A stretch of 64,000 nucleotides of DNA from NCBI RefSeq assembly GCF_000214725.1, contig NC_015574.1:2481001-2545000 (forward strand). The letters are read 5' to 3'. This document shows positions 8,094 through 17,179 of this stretch, one piece after another. Each line of letters starts with the position of its first letter. Position 1 is the stretch's first letter. The translations under genes and the position numbers were made by a program. The notes below the pieces were generated by a model that was given only the letters and a program-made list of their open reading frames with translations, did no database searches and was not told where the DNA came from. The stretch is from Methanobacterium paludis (lineage in GTDB: Archaea > Methanobacteriota > Methanobacteria > Methanobacteriales > Methanobacteriaceae).

Positions 8094-9530
8094 TTAAGGT
8101 TTAACTTCATCATATATCTCTGAAACTTCTTTTTTAATTTTTTCAGTGCCCATCCCCATAATGGATAATACTGCCATTCCAGCACTTAATATGGCTGCAA
8201 ATGTAACCACCAGGTGCATTCCTGTTGTGAAGTTGTATGCATCCAAGTTGAAGAGTTGGTGCATTTGAAGTACCGCTGGTGAGACTGTAAAGTTAATTAA
8301 TATACCTGCATAGCATACTGCAAATACCATTCCAAGGTTTCTCATGGTTACTATAATGCCCGATGCAACTCCTGCCTGACCCATAGGTATTTTAGCCATT
8401 ATGGCCTTGTTGGTGGGAGACTGGAATATTGCGGTTCCAACCCCCAAAAGTGCAAGGCGCAGGAATACATCGGTGGCTGTTGAGAAGATGGTGAGCTGTG
8501 TCATGGAGTAAAATGCCACAACACAGATCATGGCTCCAAGGAAGGAGAGGGATCTTGAACCAAATCTATCGGACAGAGCACCACTTAAAGGTGCCAATGC
8601 CATCATTATAATTGGAGATGCTGTTAAAACCAGTCCTGTGGTGTTTGGTGTGAGATGGAGGACTTTCTGCAGATAGAACGGCATTATAAATATGATCATG
8701 TACATGCATATGTAGTTGAAGTGCAGGCTCAGGTTGTATGCTGAAAAGCTGGGGTTTTTGAAGAGTGAAAGGTTGAGCATAGGGTCTTCAACACGGTTCT
8801 CCCTCCGAATAAAGAGTAAAAATGTCACCACTGCAAATACTATCATTAAAATTGTTTCAATATTTAAAGAATTTATCGTTATGTAGTTTAGAATGTAAAC
8901 TACCGCGAAAAGACATGCAAACTCAAGTAAAGTACCTGGAATATCCCATTTAACCTTCTTGGTTTCCCCAATTTTGAGTATACGGTAGCAGAGCAGAAAA
9001 CTCAGTATACCAGTTGGAACGTTCACAAGGAATATGGCCCTCCAACCAAATGCAGCATCAAGTATGCCTCCGATTGCAGGGCCAAGGGCCAATCCCGCCG
9101 CAACTGCCACTGCATAAATTCCCAGGGCTTTGCCAAGTGTGTAGGTTGGGAAAGATTTTTTAATTATTCCCATGGATACCGACAGCATCATGGCGGCTGT
9201 AAAACCTTGTAAAGCTCTAAAAATGATCAGAAGCTGGATAGATGGTGCCAGGTTGCAGAGGAGGGATGTTAATATGAACCCCACCAACCCTGTCAAGTAA
9301 AGCCGTTCATGCCCTAAAAAATCACCCAAACGGCCAAAAAAGAGGACAAATCCCAGTAAAGTAATTAAATAACTTGTTAAAACCCATTCTGAAGTTACAA
9401 GGCTTGTACCGAAAAATTCTGTAATGGATGGCAGTGAAACATTGACCAGACTGGCATTTATCGGGACCATCGTACTTCCCAATGCTATTGCAAACAAAAT
9501 TTGCCAGCTTTTTCGGTATGGATCCTTCAA
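8094..9530 (-). CDS. MFS transporter, DHA2-like drug exporter family
   Basis: A 478-residue integral membrane protein of the major facilitator superfamily, most like the 14-helix DHA2 drug:H+ antiporters (EmrB/QacA type). Seen: motif A GRLGDFLGHERLY near residues 66-78, a motif C-like GLALGPAIGG near 150-159, a second GALSDRFGSR half-repeat motif, and hydrophobic helices throughout. The start is TTG; a GGATGG lies about 6 bp before it. The substrate cannot be read from sequence. It is divergent from lysA across 413 bp of palindrome-rich DNA, where a regulator might bind. No regulator gene is adjacent. Confidence 0.85.
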   Translation of the reverse strand: MKDPYRKSWQILFAIALGSTMVPINASLVNVSLPSITEFFGTSLVTSEWVLTSYLITLLGFVLFFGRLGDFLGHERLYLTGLVGFILTSLLCNLAPSIQLLIIFRALQGFTAAMMLSVSMGIIKKSFPTYTLGKALGIYAVAVAAGLALGPAIGGILDAAFGWRAIFLVNVPTGILSFLLCYRILKIGETKKVKWDIPGTLLEFACLFAVVYILNYITINSLNIETILMIVFAVVTFLLFIRRENRVEDPMLNLSLFKNPSFSAYNLSLHFNYICMYMIIFIMPFYLQKVLHLTPNTTGLVLTASPIIMMALAPLSGALSDRFGSRSLSFLGAMICVVAFYSMTQLTIFSTATDVFLRLALLGVGTAIFQSPTNKAIMAKIPMGQAGVASGIIVTMRNLGMVFAVCYAGILINFTVSPAVLQMHQLFNLDAYNFTTGMHLVVTFAAILSAGMAVLSIMGMGTEKIKKEVSEIYDEVKP

Positions 9531-9943
9531 AGTAATCCATCCATCTGAATAATGTTTTTATACATCTTTTAATCATTTAAACAAACTTATTTAAAAATTA
9601 AGTAATTTTTAACCTTTATATTTAGAATAAGATTTATATTTGTTCTTATATTAATTATTTGAAATGTATATCATAAAATTTTTCATGAAAAACATCGAGT
9701 GATTTCAGTTTTTTGGTGATTTTTCGTGATGATATGAATAAAATTTCATCTTATCTTTTCAGATGATGAAATGAAAATTAAAATAAAATTTTTAAGTTTT
9801 TGATGTTTTTTAGGATGGTTCAATTGAAAGTTTAGGACTCCTGTGATGCCCCTACAAACTATTTTTTTTATTGCAAAATTTTTATATGATAAAGATTAAA
9901 AATTGAACATCAACTTTACTTTTCTGTTTTTGGAGGATAATAG
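9531..9943. promoter_or_regulatory. Divergent MFS/lysA intergenic region with palindromes
   Basis: 413 bp without a gene, very AT-rich. It contains a perfect 14-bp palindrome TTTTTCATGAAAAA (9679-9692) and an inverted repeat ATTTCATC (9743-9750) / GATGAAAT (9765-9772). Near 9625-9650 there is an interrupted ATAAGA...TCTTAT repeat close to the probable MFS promoter. The lysA ribosome binding site is GGAGGATAATAG just before 9944. Operator function is inferred. Confidence 0.4.
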
Positions 9944-11230
9944 ATGAATTTCGATTTAGAAACAAATAAAAAAGGAAATCTGAGCATCGGAGGAGCTGAT
10001 GCATTAGAACTTGCAGATGAATATAAAACTCCGCTTTACGTCATTGATGAAATGAAAATAAGGGGAAACTACAGAAGGTTGTACAAAGCTTTCTCAAAAC
10101 AATACGATAATTTTAACATGTATTATGCATGTAAGGCCAACACTAACCTTGCAGTAATGAAAATATTGGAAGAAGAGGGAAGCGGAATAGATGCAGTATC
10201 CCCTGGTGAGATATACACATCCCTGCTTGCTGGATTCGATCCTTCAAAAATTCTTTACACTGGAAACAACGTCACAGATGAAGAGCTTGAATTTACAATA
10301 TCATCTGGAGTTAGATTGAACATTGATTCAATTTCACAGCTTAAAAGACTTTCAAAACTGTCAGGTGCAGAGGGAATGGAAATATCATTCCGTGTAAATC
10401 CTAATGTTGGAGCAGGACACCATAAACACTGCATAACTGGTGGACCGTTAAGTAAGTTTGGTATTATGGAAGAAGAAGCTGTAGAAGTTTACAAACTGGC
10501 CCAGGAACTTGGTTTCAAACCAGTTGGTATCCACAGCCATATAGGCTCAGGAATACTGGACCCAGAACCATTCATGCTTGCGGTTAGAAGTTTGATGGAC
10601 ATTGCAGGAAGGGTGCATAGGGAAGCGGGAGTTGAATTTGACTTCATAGACTTTGGAGGAGGTATTGGAATACCTTACGAGCCTGAAGAATCCAAACTCG
10701 ATATCGATCTCTTCGCTCAAAAAATCGTGGACCTTTTCAAAGAGAAGTTAGGAGAGTACGACCTTGGAAAACCTACAATGTGTATAGAACCCGGCCGTTA
10801 TATAGTTGGAGACAGTTCATACCTACTAACGAGGGTGAACACTGTAAAACAGAGCTACAGAAAATTCGCAGGAGTTGACGCCGGTTTCAATACACTCTTA
10901 AGGCCAACCATGTACGGTTCATACCACCACATAGTGGTTGCAGACAAGCCTGGAGCAGAACCAACTCAGACTCTAGATATTGCCGGAGATGTTTGTGAAT
11001 CAGGAGATCTGTTTGCAAGGGACAGGCCAATGCCAGATATAGGGGAAGGGGACCTTCTTGCAATACTCAATGCAGGAGCATACTCATTTTCCATGTCATC
11101 CCAGTACAACAGCAGACCACGACCCGCAGAGGTACTTGTGAAAAACGGTGAAGCAGATGTTATAAGAGAAAGGGAAACTTTTGCAGACGTCCTCGCAAAA
11201 CAAAACGTGCCTGTGAGGTTGCTCAAATGA
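9944..11230 (+). CDS. lysA: Diaminopimelate decarboxylase
   Basis: Last step of lysine synthesis: meso-diaminopimelate to lysine and CO2, PLP-dependent, fold type III, 428 residues. Seen: the PLP Lys64 in YYACKANTN, HSHIGSG (His box), GGGIGIPY for phosphate binding, EPGRYIVGD, and the substrate-binding Cys in CESGDLF near the C-terminus. A strong GGAGG lies upstream of the ATG. The stop overlaps the dapF start by 4 bp (ATGA), so the two genes are translationally coupled and their products act in consecutive steps. Confidence 0.96.
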   Translation: MNFDLETNKKGNLSIGGADALELADEYKTPLYVIDEMKIRGNYRRLYKAFSKQYDNFNMYYACKANTNLAVMKILEEEGSGIDAVSPGEIYTSLLAGFDPSKILYTGNNVTDEELEFTISSGVRLNIDSISQLKRLSKLSGAEGMEISFRVNPNVGAGHHKHCITGGPLSKFGIMEEEAVEVYKLAQELGFKPVGIHSHIGSGILDPEPFMLAVRSLMDIAGRVHREAGVEFDFIDFGGGIGIPYEPEESKLDIDLFAQKIVDLFKEKLGEYDLGKPTMCIEPGRYIVGDSSYLLTRVNTVKQSYRKFAGVDAGFNTLLRPTMYGSYHHIVVADKPGAEPTQTLDIAGDVCESGDLFARDRPMPDIGEGDLLAILNAGAYSFSMSSQYNSRPRPAEVLVKNGEADVIRERETFADVLAKQNVPVRLLK

Positions 11231-12114
11231 AAAATACCCTTTTAATCTTCTCCAAGATGCACGGACTCGGAAACGACTACGTTGTAATTGATGAGAGTAA
11301 AAAAGAGATAATCCCTGAGTATAAGAAACCAGAAATTGTGGAGGAACTGTGCAGACGCGGGTTTTCAATAGGAGCCGACGGTGTGATCTTCGTTGTGCCA
11401 CCAACTGTGGACAAAGCAGATATAAGGTTCAGGATATTCAACGCAGATGGAAGTGAAGCTGAAATGTGTGGAAACGGGATAAGATGCTTTGCAAAATTTG
11501 TTTATGAGAACGGGATCGTTCCCCATGATGAAATGGTGGTTGAAACACTCGGCGGCATTAAATATCTGGAACTTATAGTTCGAAGCGGAGAAGTCCTGGC
11601 TTCAACTGTTGATATGGGCAAAGCAAACTTCAAAGCTGATGCAATCCCGATGATAAACCCTTTGATCGGTACCGACGAGTTTATGGACCAGGAACTGATC
11701 GTTGATAGTAAACCAATGAAAATGAGTGCAGTAAGTGTTGGCAACCCACATGCGGTTATATTTACAGATGAAGACCTTGAAACCATAGATCTGGACTATC
11801 TCGGCCCTTTAATAGAAAATCATGAGGCTTTCCCACAGAAAACCAACGTACACTTCGTCAATATCATCAACAGAGGGGAGATAAAGATGCTCACCTGGGA
11901 GAGGGGTGCAGGATTTACATACGCCTGCGGTACAGGTGCAACATCATGTGCACTGGTCGGTTACAAGCTTGGAAAACTCGATGAAAATGTTCTGGTGCAC
12001 CTGCCGGGTGGAGACTTATTTATAGTTGTTTATCCAAGAGATGGTGGTCTTGGAGCATTCATGGAGGGTGATGCAGTCCTTGCATTCGACGGTGTTGTTG
12101 AAGTTGATATTTAA
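11227..12114 (+). CDS. dapF: Diaminopimelate epimerase
   Basis: Converts LL- to meso-diaminopimelate, the substrate of LysA. 295 residues. The two catalytic Cys are in place: Cys81 in MCGNGIRC and Cys234 in ACGTGATSC. KMHGLGNDY (10-18) marks the conserved N-terminus and supports this start. It begins inside the lysA stop codon and so forms a two-gene operon with it. In Methanobacteriales the lysine is also used for pseudomurein cross-linking. A possible terminator follows at 12177-12270. Confidence 0.96.
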   Translation: MKNTLLIFSKMHGLGNDYVVIDESKKEIIPEYKKPEIVEELCRRGFSIGADGVIFVVPPTVDKADIRFRIFNADGSEAEMCGNGIRCFAKFVYENGIVPHDEMVVETLGGIKYLELIVRSGEVLASTVDMGKANFKADAIPMINPLIGTDEFMDQELIVDSKPMKMSAVSVGNPHAVIFTDEDLETIDLDYLGPLIENHEAFPQKTNVHFVNIINRGEIKMLTWERGAGFTYACGTGATSCALVGYKLGKLDENVLVHLPGGDLFIVVYPRDGGLGAFMEGDAVLAFDGVVEVDI

Positions 12115-12176
12115 GGGAGATTAATGGATGATCAATGGGTTATTTAATGGATAACTAGGATGTAAAAATAGATGAA

Positions 12177-12270
12177 AATGAGGTGCATTACGAACATCTC
12201 ATTCACCTATCCTATCTTGATCCGTCCATTTCAATTATAATGGATAACTTATCTTTTTTTTATTTTTCTT
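12177..12270 (+). terminator. Hairpin plus T-run after lysA-dapF
   Basis: A 9-bp stem, AATGAGGTG (12177-12185) with CATCTCATT (12195-12203) and one G-U pair, is followed about 50 bp later by a T-rich run at 12254-12270. The T-run alone would be a plausible archaeal terminator; the hairpin may be incidental. The rest of the 433-bp gap up to hef (12115-12547) is AT-rich and I see no gene in it. Confidence 0.4.
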
Positions 12271-12513
12271 AGAAAATTTTTATCCGTTTTTTAAATTAGT
12301 TTAAAGAGTTAAGTTCTTTAAAAAATGAAGTTCATTTACAAATTTTTATAAAAATAATAATCTGAATGATATTTAATAATCTGGGAAATTGGAATATTGA
12401 GAATTCGTATATTTTACTTAGAGAATGGATATTTCTTATTCTCCTATTTTTATCCTTAATTAAAAACCAAAATAATTTTAACCCTTTTAAAAGTTCTTCT
12501 TTAAATCAGCACC

Positions 12514-12524
12514 ATTTTTATATG
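12514..12524 (+). promoter_or_regulatory. TATA box for a probably leaderless hef transcript
   Basis: ATTTTTATATG lies with its centre about 29 bp before the hef ATG. Archaeal transcription starts roughly 25 bp downstream of the TATA centre, which places the transcript start almost at the ATG. No Shine-Dalgarno sequence precedes that ATG, unlike most genes in the window, in agreement with a leaderless mRNA. Confidence 0.45.
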
Positions 12525-12547
12525 TTTGATCTTAGATATAAAATTCC

Positions 12548-14866
12548 ATGGAAAAATGGATTCAACACCCCCTCATAAAACCCGGAAAAATTGAATCACG
12601 ATTGTATCAACAGATCCTGGCAGCAGGAGTGCTTAAAAAAGGTAACAGTATGATTGTGGCCCCAACAGCCCTTGGAAAAACTATTGTGGCCGCACTTGTG
12701 GCTGCAGAGAGACTTAAAAAGTTTCCTGATTCCAAAGTGCTGGTTCTGGCTCCGAGCAAACCACTGGTTATCCAGCACGAGGAGAGTTTCAGGGAGTTTT
12801 TGAAGGTAAGCACAACGTCATTAACAGGAGCCATAACCCCATCTAAACGAGTTAAACGGTGGTTTGACTCTCAAATAATCTGTGCAACTCCCCAAACAGT
12901 TGAAGCTGATGTTATATCTGGAAGGTACTCAATTGAAGATGTTTCGCTCCTAGTGTTTGATGAATGTCATCGGGGGGTGGGTGCATACTCTTACGTATAT
13001 CTGGCATCCAAATACACAACCGATGGAAAGAATCCGTTGATACTTGGACTTACAGCATCTCCAGGATGGGATGACGAAAAGATAGGTAGCGTCTGTGAAA
13101 ATTTATTCATTAAAGACGTTGTTATAAAAAGCGAAGAAGATGCAGATGTTGTGCCTTATTTTAACCCTGTGGATGTTAAATGGGTAAAAGTGGAGTTGAA
13201 ACCAGAGCTTAAAGATATAAAATCCCATATGGACAAGGCGCTTAAAGCCCGGCTGAAAACTCTGAAGAGAATGGGAATAATAAGATCCGTAAGTGTCAGC
13301 AAAAAGGATGTGCTGGCTGCTAAGGCAAGTGCTCAAAGGAGGATAGGAAGCAGTGCAAACCCTCCTAAAAAATGTTTCTTGGCGATTTCTATTTTGGCTG
13401 CAGTTTTGAACCTTCTACACTCCCTCGAACTTCTTGAAACCCAGGGTATAAGCAACCTACACAGCTACTTTGGAAGGCTTCGTAAAAAGAGGACGAAAGC
13501 ATCAAAGGGGCTCATGAATGATCCTGAATTCCACACAGCCATGGAACTCACAGAAAAGGCCTATGAAAACGGAATAGAACACCCCAAACTCGAAAAACTT
13601 ATCAAAATTCTCAAAAATGAGCTCAAAAATCCAGAGTCAAGGATAATTGTTTTCACACAGTTCAGGGACACCGTTAACAAAGCCTATGATAAATGCATGG
13701 AAAATAATATAAACGCCGTAAAATTCTTTGGACAAGCATCAAGAGATACTGAAAAGGGTTTAACACAGAAAAAGCAGAAAGAAATAATTAAAAACTTTAA
13801 AAAAGGTGTTTATGACGTTTTAATATCAACCAGTGTGGCTGAGGAAGGTATAGACATTCCATCTGTGGATCTGGTGGTGCTTTACGAACCTGTACCATCT
13901 GAGATAAGGATGATTCAGCGTAGGGGAAGAACTGGACGAAAAAATAAGGGTAGAATGATCATACTCATGACCAAAGGAACCAGAGATGAGGCTTATTATT
14001 GGTCCAGTAGTAACAAGGAAAAGAAGATGAAAAAACAGCTTTCATCGGGCTATAAAACTGATCTGAATGGCTTCGTAAATGGTGCTGAAAAATCTGCTTT
14101 TGAAGCTATTGAATACAGCTACAAAGAACTTGAAGCTGATGAAAATTCTGAATTAAATGATGAAAAAAAAGAAAGACCTTTAGTATACGCTGATTCAAGG
14201 GAAGGGAATTCATCGGTTCTTAGGGAACTCGATAGATTGGATGTTAATATAAAAGTTAAGGGGCTTGCAGTTGCAGACTATCAGGTCAGCGATGAAGTTG
14301 CAATTGAAAGAAAAACAGCAAAAGATTTTATAGGTTCAATTATGGACAAAAGACTCCATAAACAGGCAAAAGAACTGGTTGAAAACTTTGAAAAGCCCGT
14401 GATCATACTTGAAGGTGAGAACCTTTACTCCAGCTTCATCCATCCGAACGCTGTGAGGGGTGCTTTGGCCTCTGTTGCTGTTGATTTTGGAATTCCAATA
14501 ATACCAACCAGATCCGAGGCAGATACAGCGGCCATGATAACTAGAATTGCAATAAGGGAGCAGACGCATGATAGGCCTGCGATGCAGATCAGGACCGAAA
14601 AGAAGCCCCTGACTGCATGGGAGCAGCAGCTTTACATAGTTGAATCATTACCTAACGTGGGGCCTGTCACAGCAAGGAAGCTCCTTGAAGAGTTTGGAAA
14701 TGTTAAAAATGTTATAAACGCCTCAAAGGATGAATTAAAAAATGTTGAAGGAATTGGGGATAAAATAGCCCAAAGAATCAAAACAGTTGTTGATTCTGAA
14801 TTTAAAACAATTCGAAGTGGAAACAGTCTCCAAAAACCCGGTGAGGAATATAAATTAATAAAATAA
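12548..14866 (+). CDS. hef: Hef: helicase/XPF-type nuclease for fork repair
   Basis: Euryarchaeal Hef processes stalled or branched replication forks; it is related to FANCM and XPF/Mus81. 772 residues with the expected order: superfamily 2 helicase with APTALGKT (39-46), DECH (138-141) and TASPGW; helicase C domain with QRRGRTGR; ERCC4 nuclease domain with YADSREG (about 547) and the ERK motif (about 586); two C-terminal HhH motifs (LPNVGPVTARKLL and VEGIGDKIAQRI). All catalytic residues look intact. The start is an ATG 29 bp from a TATA box without a ribosome binding site, so probably leaderless. It is about 4 kb from oriC, along with other replication genes. Confidence 0.95.
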   Translation: MEKWIQHPLIKPGKIESRLYQQILAAGVLKKGNSMIVAPTALGKTIVAALVAAERLKKFPDSKVLVLAPSKPLVIQHEESFREFLKVSTTSLTGAITPSKRVKRWFDSQIICATPQTVEADVISGRYSIEDVSLLVFDECHRGVGAYSYVYLASKYTTDGKNPLILGLTASPGWDDEKIGSVCENLFIKDVVIKSEEDADVVPYFNPVDVKWVKVELKPELKDIKSHMDKALKARLKTLKRMGIIRSVSVSKKDVLAAKASAQRRIGSSANPPKKCFLAISILAAVLNLLHSLELLETQGISNLHSYFGRLRKKRTKASKGLMNDPEFHTAMELTEKAYENGIEHPKLEKLIKILKNELKNPESRIIVFTQFRDTVNKAYDKCMENNINAVKFFGQASRDTEKGLTQKKQKEIIKNFKKGVYDVLISTSVAEEGIDIPSVDLVVLYEPVPSEIRMIQRRGRTGRKNKGRMIILMTKGTRDEAYYWSSSNKEKKMKKQLSSGYKTDLNGFVNGAEKSAFEAIEYSYKELEADENSELNDEKKERPLVYADSREGNSSVLRELDRLDVNIKVKGLAVADYQVSDEVAIERKTAKDFIGSIMDKRLHKQAKELVENFEKPVIILEGENLYSSFIHPNAVRGALASVAVDFGIPIIPTRSEADTAAMITRIAIREQTHDRPAMQIRTEKKPLTAWEQQLYIVESLPNVGPVTARKLLEEFGNVKNVINASKDELKNVEGIGDKIAQRIKTVVDSEFKTIRSGNSLQKPGEEYKLIK

Positions 14867-15155
14867 AGATTGATTGGAAATTTAATTGATTTGAAATTAA
14901 TTGAAAGATGAAAGAGATTTAATTGAAAGGATTAATTAAGAATAGAAAAATCAGTTAAAAATTTTAGAATAAAGATTTAGGGAATAAAATTTAGAGATAC
15001 TTAAAGATTGATGATATTTCTGAAGGTTTATCTGAAGGTTAAAAATCTAAGATCATATCAAAAGAACCTGACTAATTTCAAATTAAAAAATTTTCAAGAT
15101 TATAAAAAATAAGATTGTAAGAACTTTAATGTTCTGTAACTAAGGAGTGATTTAA

Positions 15156-15884
15156 TTGCGTGTTCTCATCGATGAAAGGGAAAAGAAGTATATGGTTGGT
15201 GATGTGGAATTCCATACCGACTTTGGATTCATTAAAAAAGAAGATATAATTAACAGTAAATCAGGAGATATCCTTAAAACCCATCTTGGAAGAGAATTCC
15301 ATGTTATAGAGCCAGATGTCAATGATTACATCGATTTAATGGAAAGAAGATGTTCAATAATTCTTCCGAAGGATGTTGGAATCATCACAGCTTATACAGG
15401 ACTCGGATCAGGTTACAAGGTTGTGGATGCTGGTACAGGGGCAGGGGCAACCGCACTCCACTTTGGAAATATAGTTGGAAAAGATGGAGAGGTCAATACT
15501 TATGAAGTCCGTGAAGACTTTGCAGAAATTGCAGAGCGTAATATAAAAGGTTTTGGTCTTGAAAATATTCATGTAAAGTGTCAGGACATTACAGAAGGTA
15601 TAGATGAAAAAAATGTTGACGTGGTGTTTTTAGACCTCCCAAAGCCATGGGACGTTGTTGAACACGCACAAAATGCCCTGAAAGTGGGAGGATACATTGC
15701 AACTTACACACCTTTCATTGAACAGATACAAATACTTCAGAGGGTTCTTAAAAAGTTCAATTTTTCAGAAATTGAAAGCTTTGAATGCATATTCCGAGGG
15801 ATGGAAGTTAAAGCTAGAGGTACGAGGCCAAAAACAAGAATGGCTGGACATACAGGTTATCTTACATTTGCAAGACACCTCTAA
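15156..15884 (+). CDS. trmI: tRNA (adenine-N1)-methyltransferase, TrmI family
   Basis: SAM-dependent methyltransferase that forms m1A (positions 57/58) in the T-loop of archaeal tRNA. 242 residues: a small N-terminal barrel-like domain (about 1-75) and a Rossmann methyltransferase domain with VVDAGTGAGATALHF (motif I), TYEVRE (acidic loop), VDVVFLDLPKPWD (motif IV, family-typical) and a C-terminal RPKTRMAGHTGYLTFAR block. It starts with TTG, supported by AAGGAGTGA at 15142-15150. It stands alone between AT-rich gaps. Confidence 0.92.
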   Translation: MRVLIDEREKKYMVGDVEFHTDFGFIKKEDIINSKSGDILKTHLGREFHVIEPDVNDYIDLMERRCSIILPKDVGIITAYTGLGSGYKVVDAGTGAGATALHFGNIVGKDGEVNTYEVREDFAEIAERNIKGFGLENIHVKCQDITEGIDEKNVDVVFLDLPKPWDVVEHAQNALKVGGYIATYTPFIEQIQILQRVLKKFNFSEIESFECIFRGMEVKARGTRPKTRMAGHTGYLTFARHL

Positions 15885-16101
15885 TGAGGAATTACTTCAA
15901 AAATTAGTTCACCAAGATTATAAATTACAAGGACAAAAAATAATTGGTTGATAAACGATTGTAAAAAAATAGTGTTGAACTATTTAAACTTAAGATCTAA
16001 CTCATGAACATAGATGGAATTCAGTTAGCATTTCATTTATCTGAGAGTTTATCTTAAAATTTTACAATAGAAATGTTTTAGAATAGGAAATGGTGTGATA
16101 C

Positions 16102-17025
16102 ATGGACTTTAATCAGAAAGATATCATTTCAATTAGGGATTTCAGCAAAGAAGATATTGAATATATTTTAGATGTTGCAGAAAAGATGGAACCCGTTGCA
16201 AGGTCAAAAAAACGATCAAACGTTCTTTCAGGAAATATCCTTGGAATGTTATTTTATGAACCTTCAACCAGAACAAGGCTTTCATTTGAAACTGCAATGA
16301 AAAGATTGGGCGGTAGTACGATCGGATTTGCGGAAGCAAATGTGAGTTCAGCTACAAAAGGAGAAAATTTAGCTGACACAGCCAAAATAATAAGTGAATA
16401 TGCTGACGCTATTGTTATAAGACATAATATGGAAGGTGCAGCACGTTTTGTGGCTGATGTTGTTGATGTACCGGTTATAAATGCAGGTGATGGGGCTGGA
16501 CAGCACCCAACACAGACACTTCTTGACCTTTACACAATGAAGAGGGTGCTTGGAAGAACTGAAAACTTGCACGTTTCATTAATTGGAGACCTGAAATACG
16601 GAAGAACTGTGCATTCATTGGCATATGCCCTTGCAATGTTTGGTGTTGATATGAGCTTCGTATCTCCAACTGAACTGAGAATGCCACAAAGTATAGTGCA
16701 CGATTTAAGCAAGACAGGAGTTTCAGTTGAAGAAACAGAAAGTATACATGACGTAATTGACAAAACTGATGTTTTGTATGTGACTAGGATTCAAAAAGAG
16801 CGATTCCCAGATCCTGAAGAGTACTCCAAGATCAAAGGGGCTTATATGATAGATCTAAAACTTCTCAAAGGTACAAATGCCATTGTGATGCATCCACTAC
16901 CAAGAATCAGTGAAATAGCCCCTGAAGTGGACAACACAGCCTATGGAAGATATTTCGAACAAGCTTTTTATGGGGTTCCAGTGCGTATGGCTATTTTAAG
17001 CTTGTTAATGGATAAAATTGAGTGA
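16102..17025 (+). CDS. pyrB: Aspartate carbamoyltransferase catalytic subunit
   Basis: Condenses carbamoyl phosphate with aspartate in pyrimidine synthesis. 307 residues, normal length. Seen: carbamoyl-phosphate motif EPSTRTRLSFE, HPTQTLLDLYT, the DLKYGRTVHSL loop typical of ATCase, and HPLPRISEI. This separates it from argF at 54053 in the same superfamily. ATGGTGTGATAC precedes the ATG. The regulatory subunit gene pyrI is not in the window. It converges with cdc6. Confidence 0.96.
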   Translation: MDFNQKDIISIRDFSKEDIEYILDVAEKMEPVARSKKRSNVLSGNILGMLFYEPSTRTRLSFETAMKRLGGSTIGFAEANVSSATKGENLADTAKIISEYADAIVIRHNMEGAARFVADVVDVPVINAGDGAGQHPTQTLLDLYTMKRVLGRTENLHVSLIGDLKYGRTVHSLAYALAMFGVDMSFVSPTELRMPQSIVHDLSKTGVSVEETESIHDVIDKTDVLYVTRIQKERFPDPEEYSKIKGAYMIDLKLLKGTNAIVMHPLPRISEIAPEVDNTAYGRYFEQAFYGVPVRMAILSLLMDKIE

Positions 17026-17179
17026 AATATGAAAATAAAATAAGTGAAGAATATATTTACTTAATTAATATAAATGTAATTTTAAAAATGAAAATCACAT
17101 GCGAAATAGTGGAACTGTATTTAAAAAAGGGATTAAGAAAAATTTGGATGAAAAAAGATTAAAAGTGAAATAGAATATA

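Noticed and set aside
12177..12203. Possible origin repeat (TGAGGTGCATT) after dapF
   Set aside because: It matches only the first ten bases of the left oriC repeats and lacks TTTCAAGTGTAA; it is better read as part of a hairpin.
12366..12578. 70-codon frame before hef
   Set aside because: The translation is a random AT-rich composition, it overlaps the hef promoter and start, and it has no ribosome binding site.
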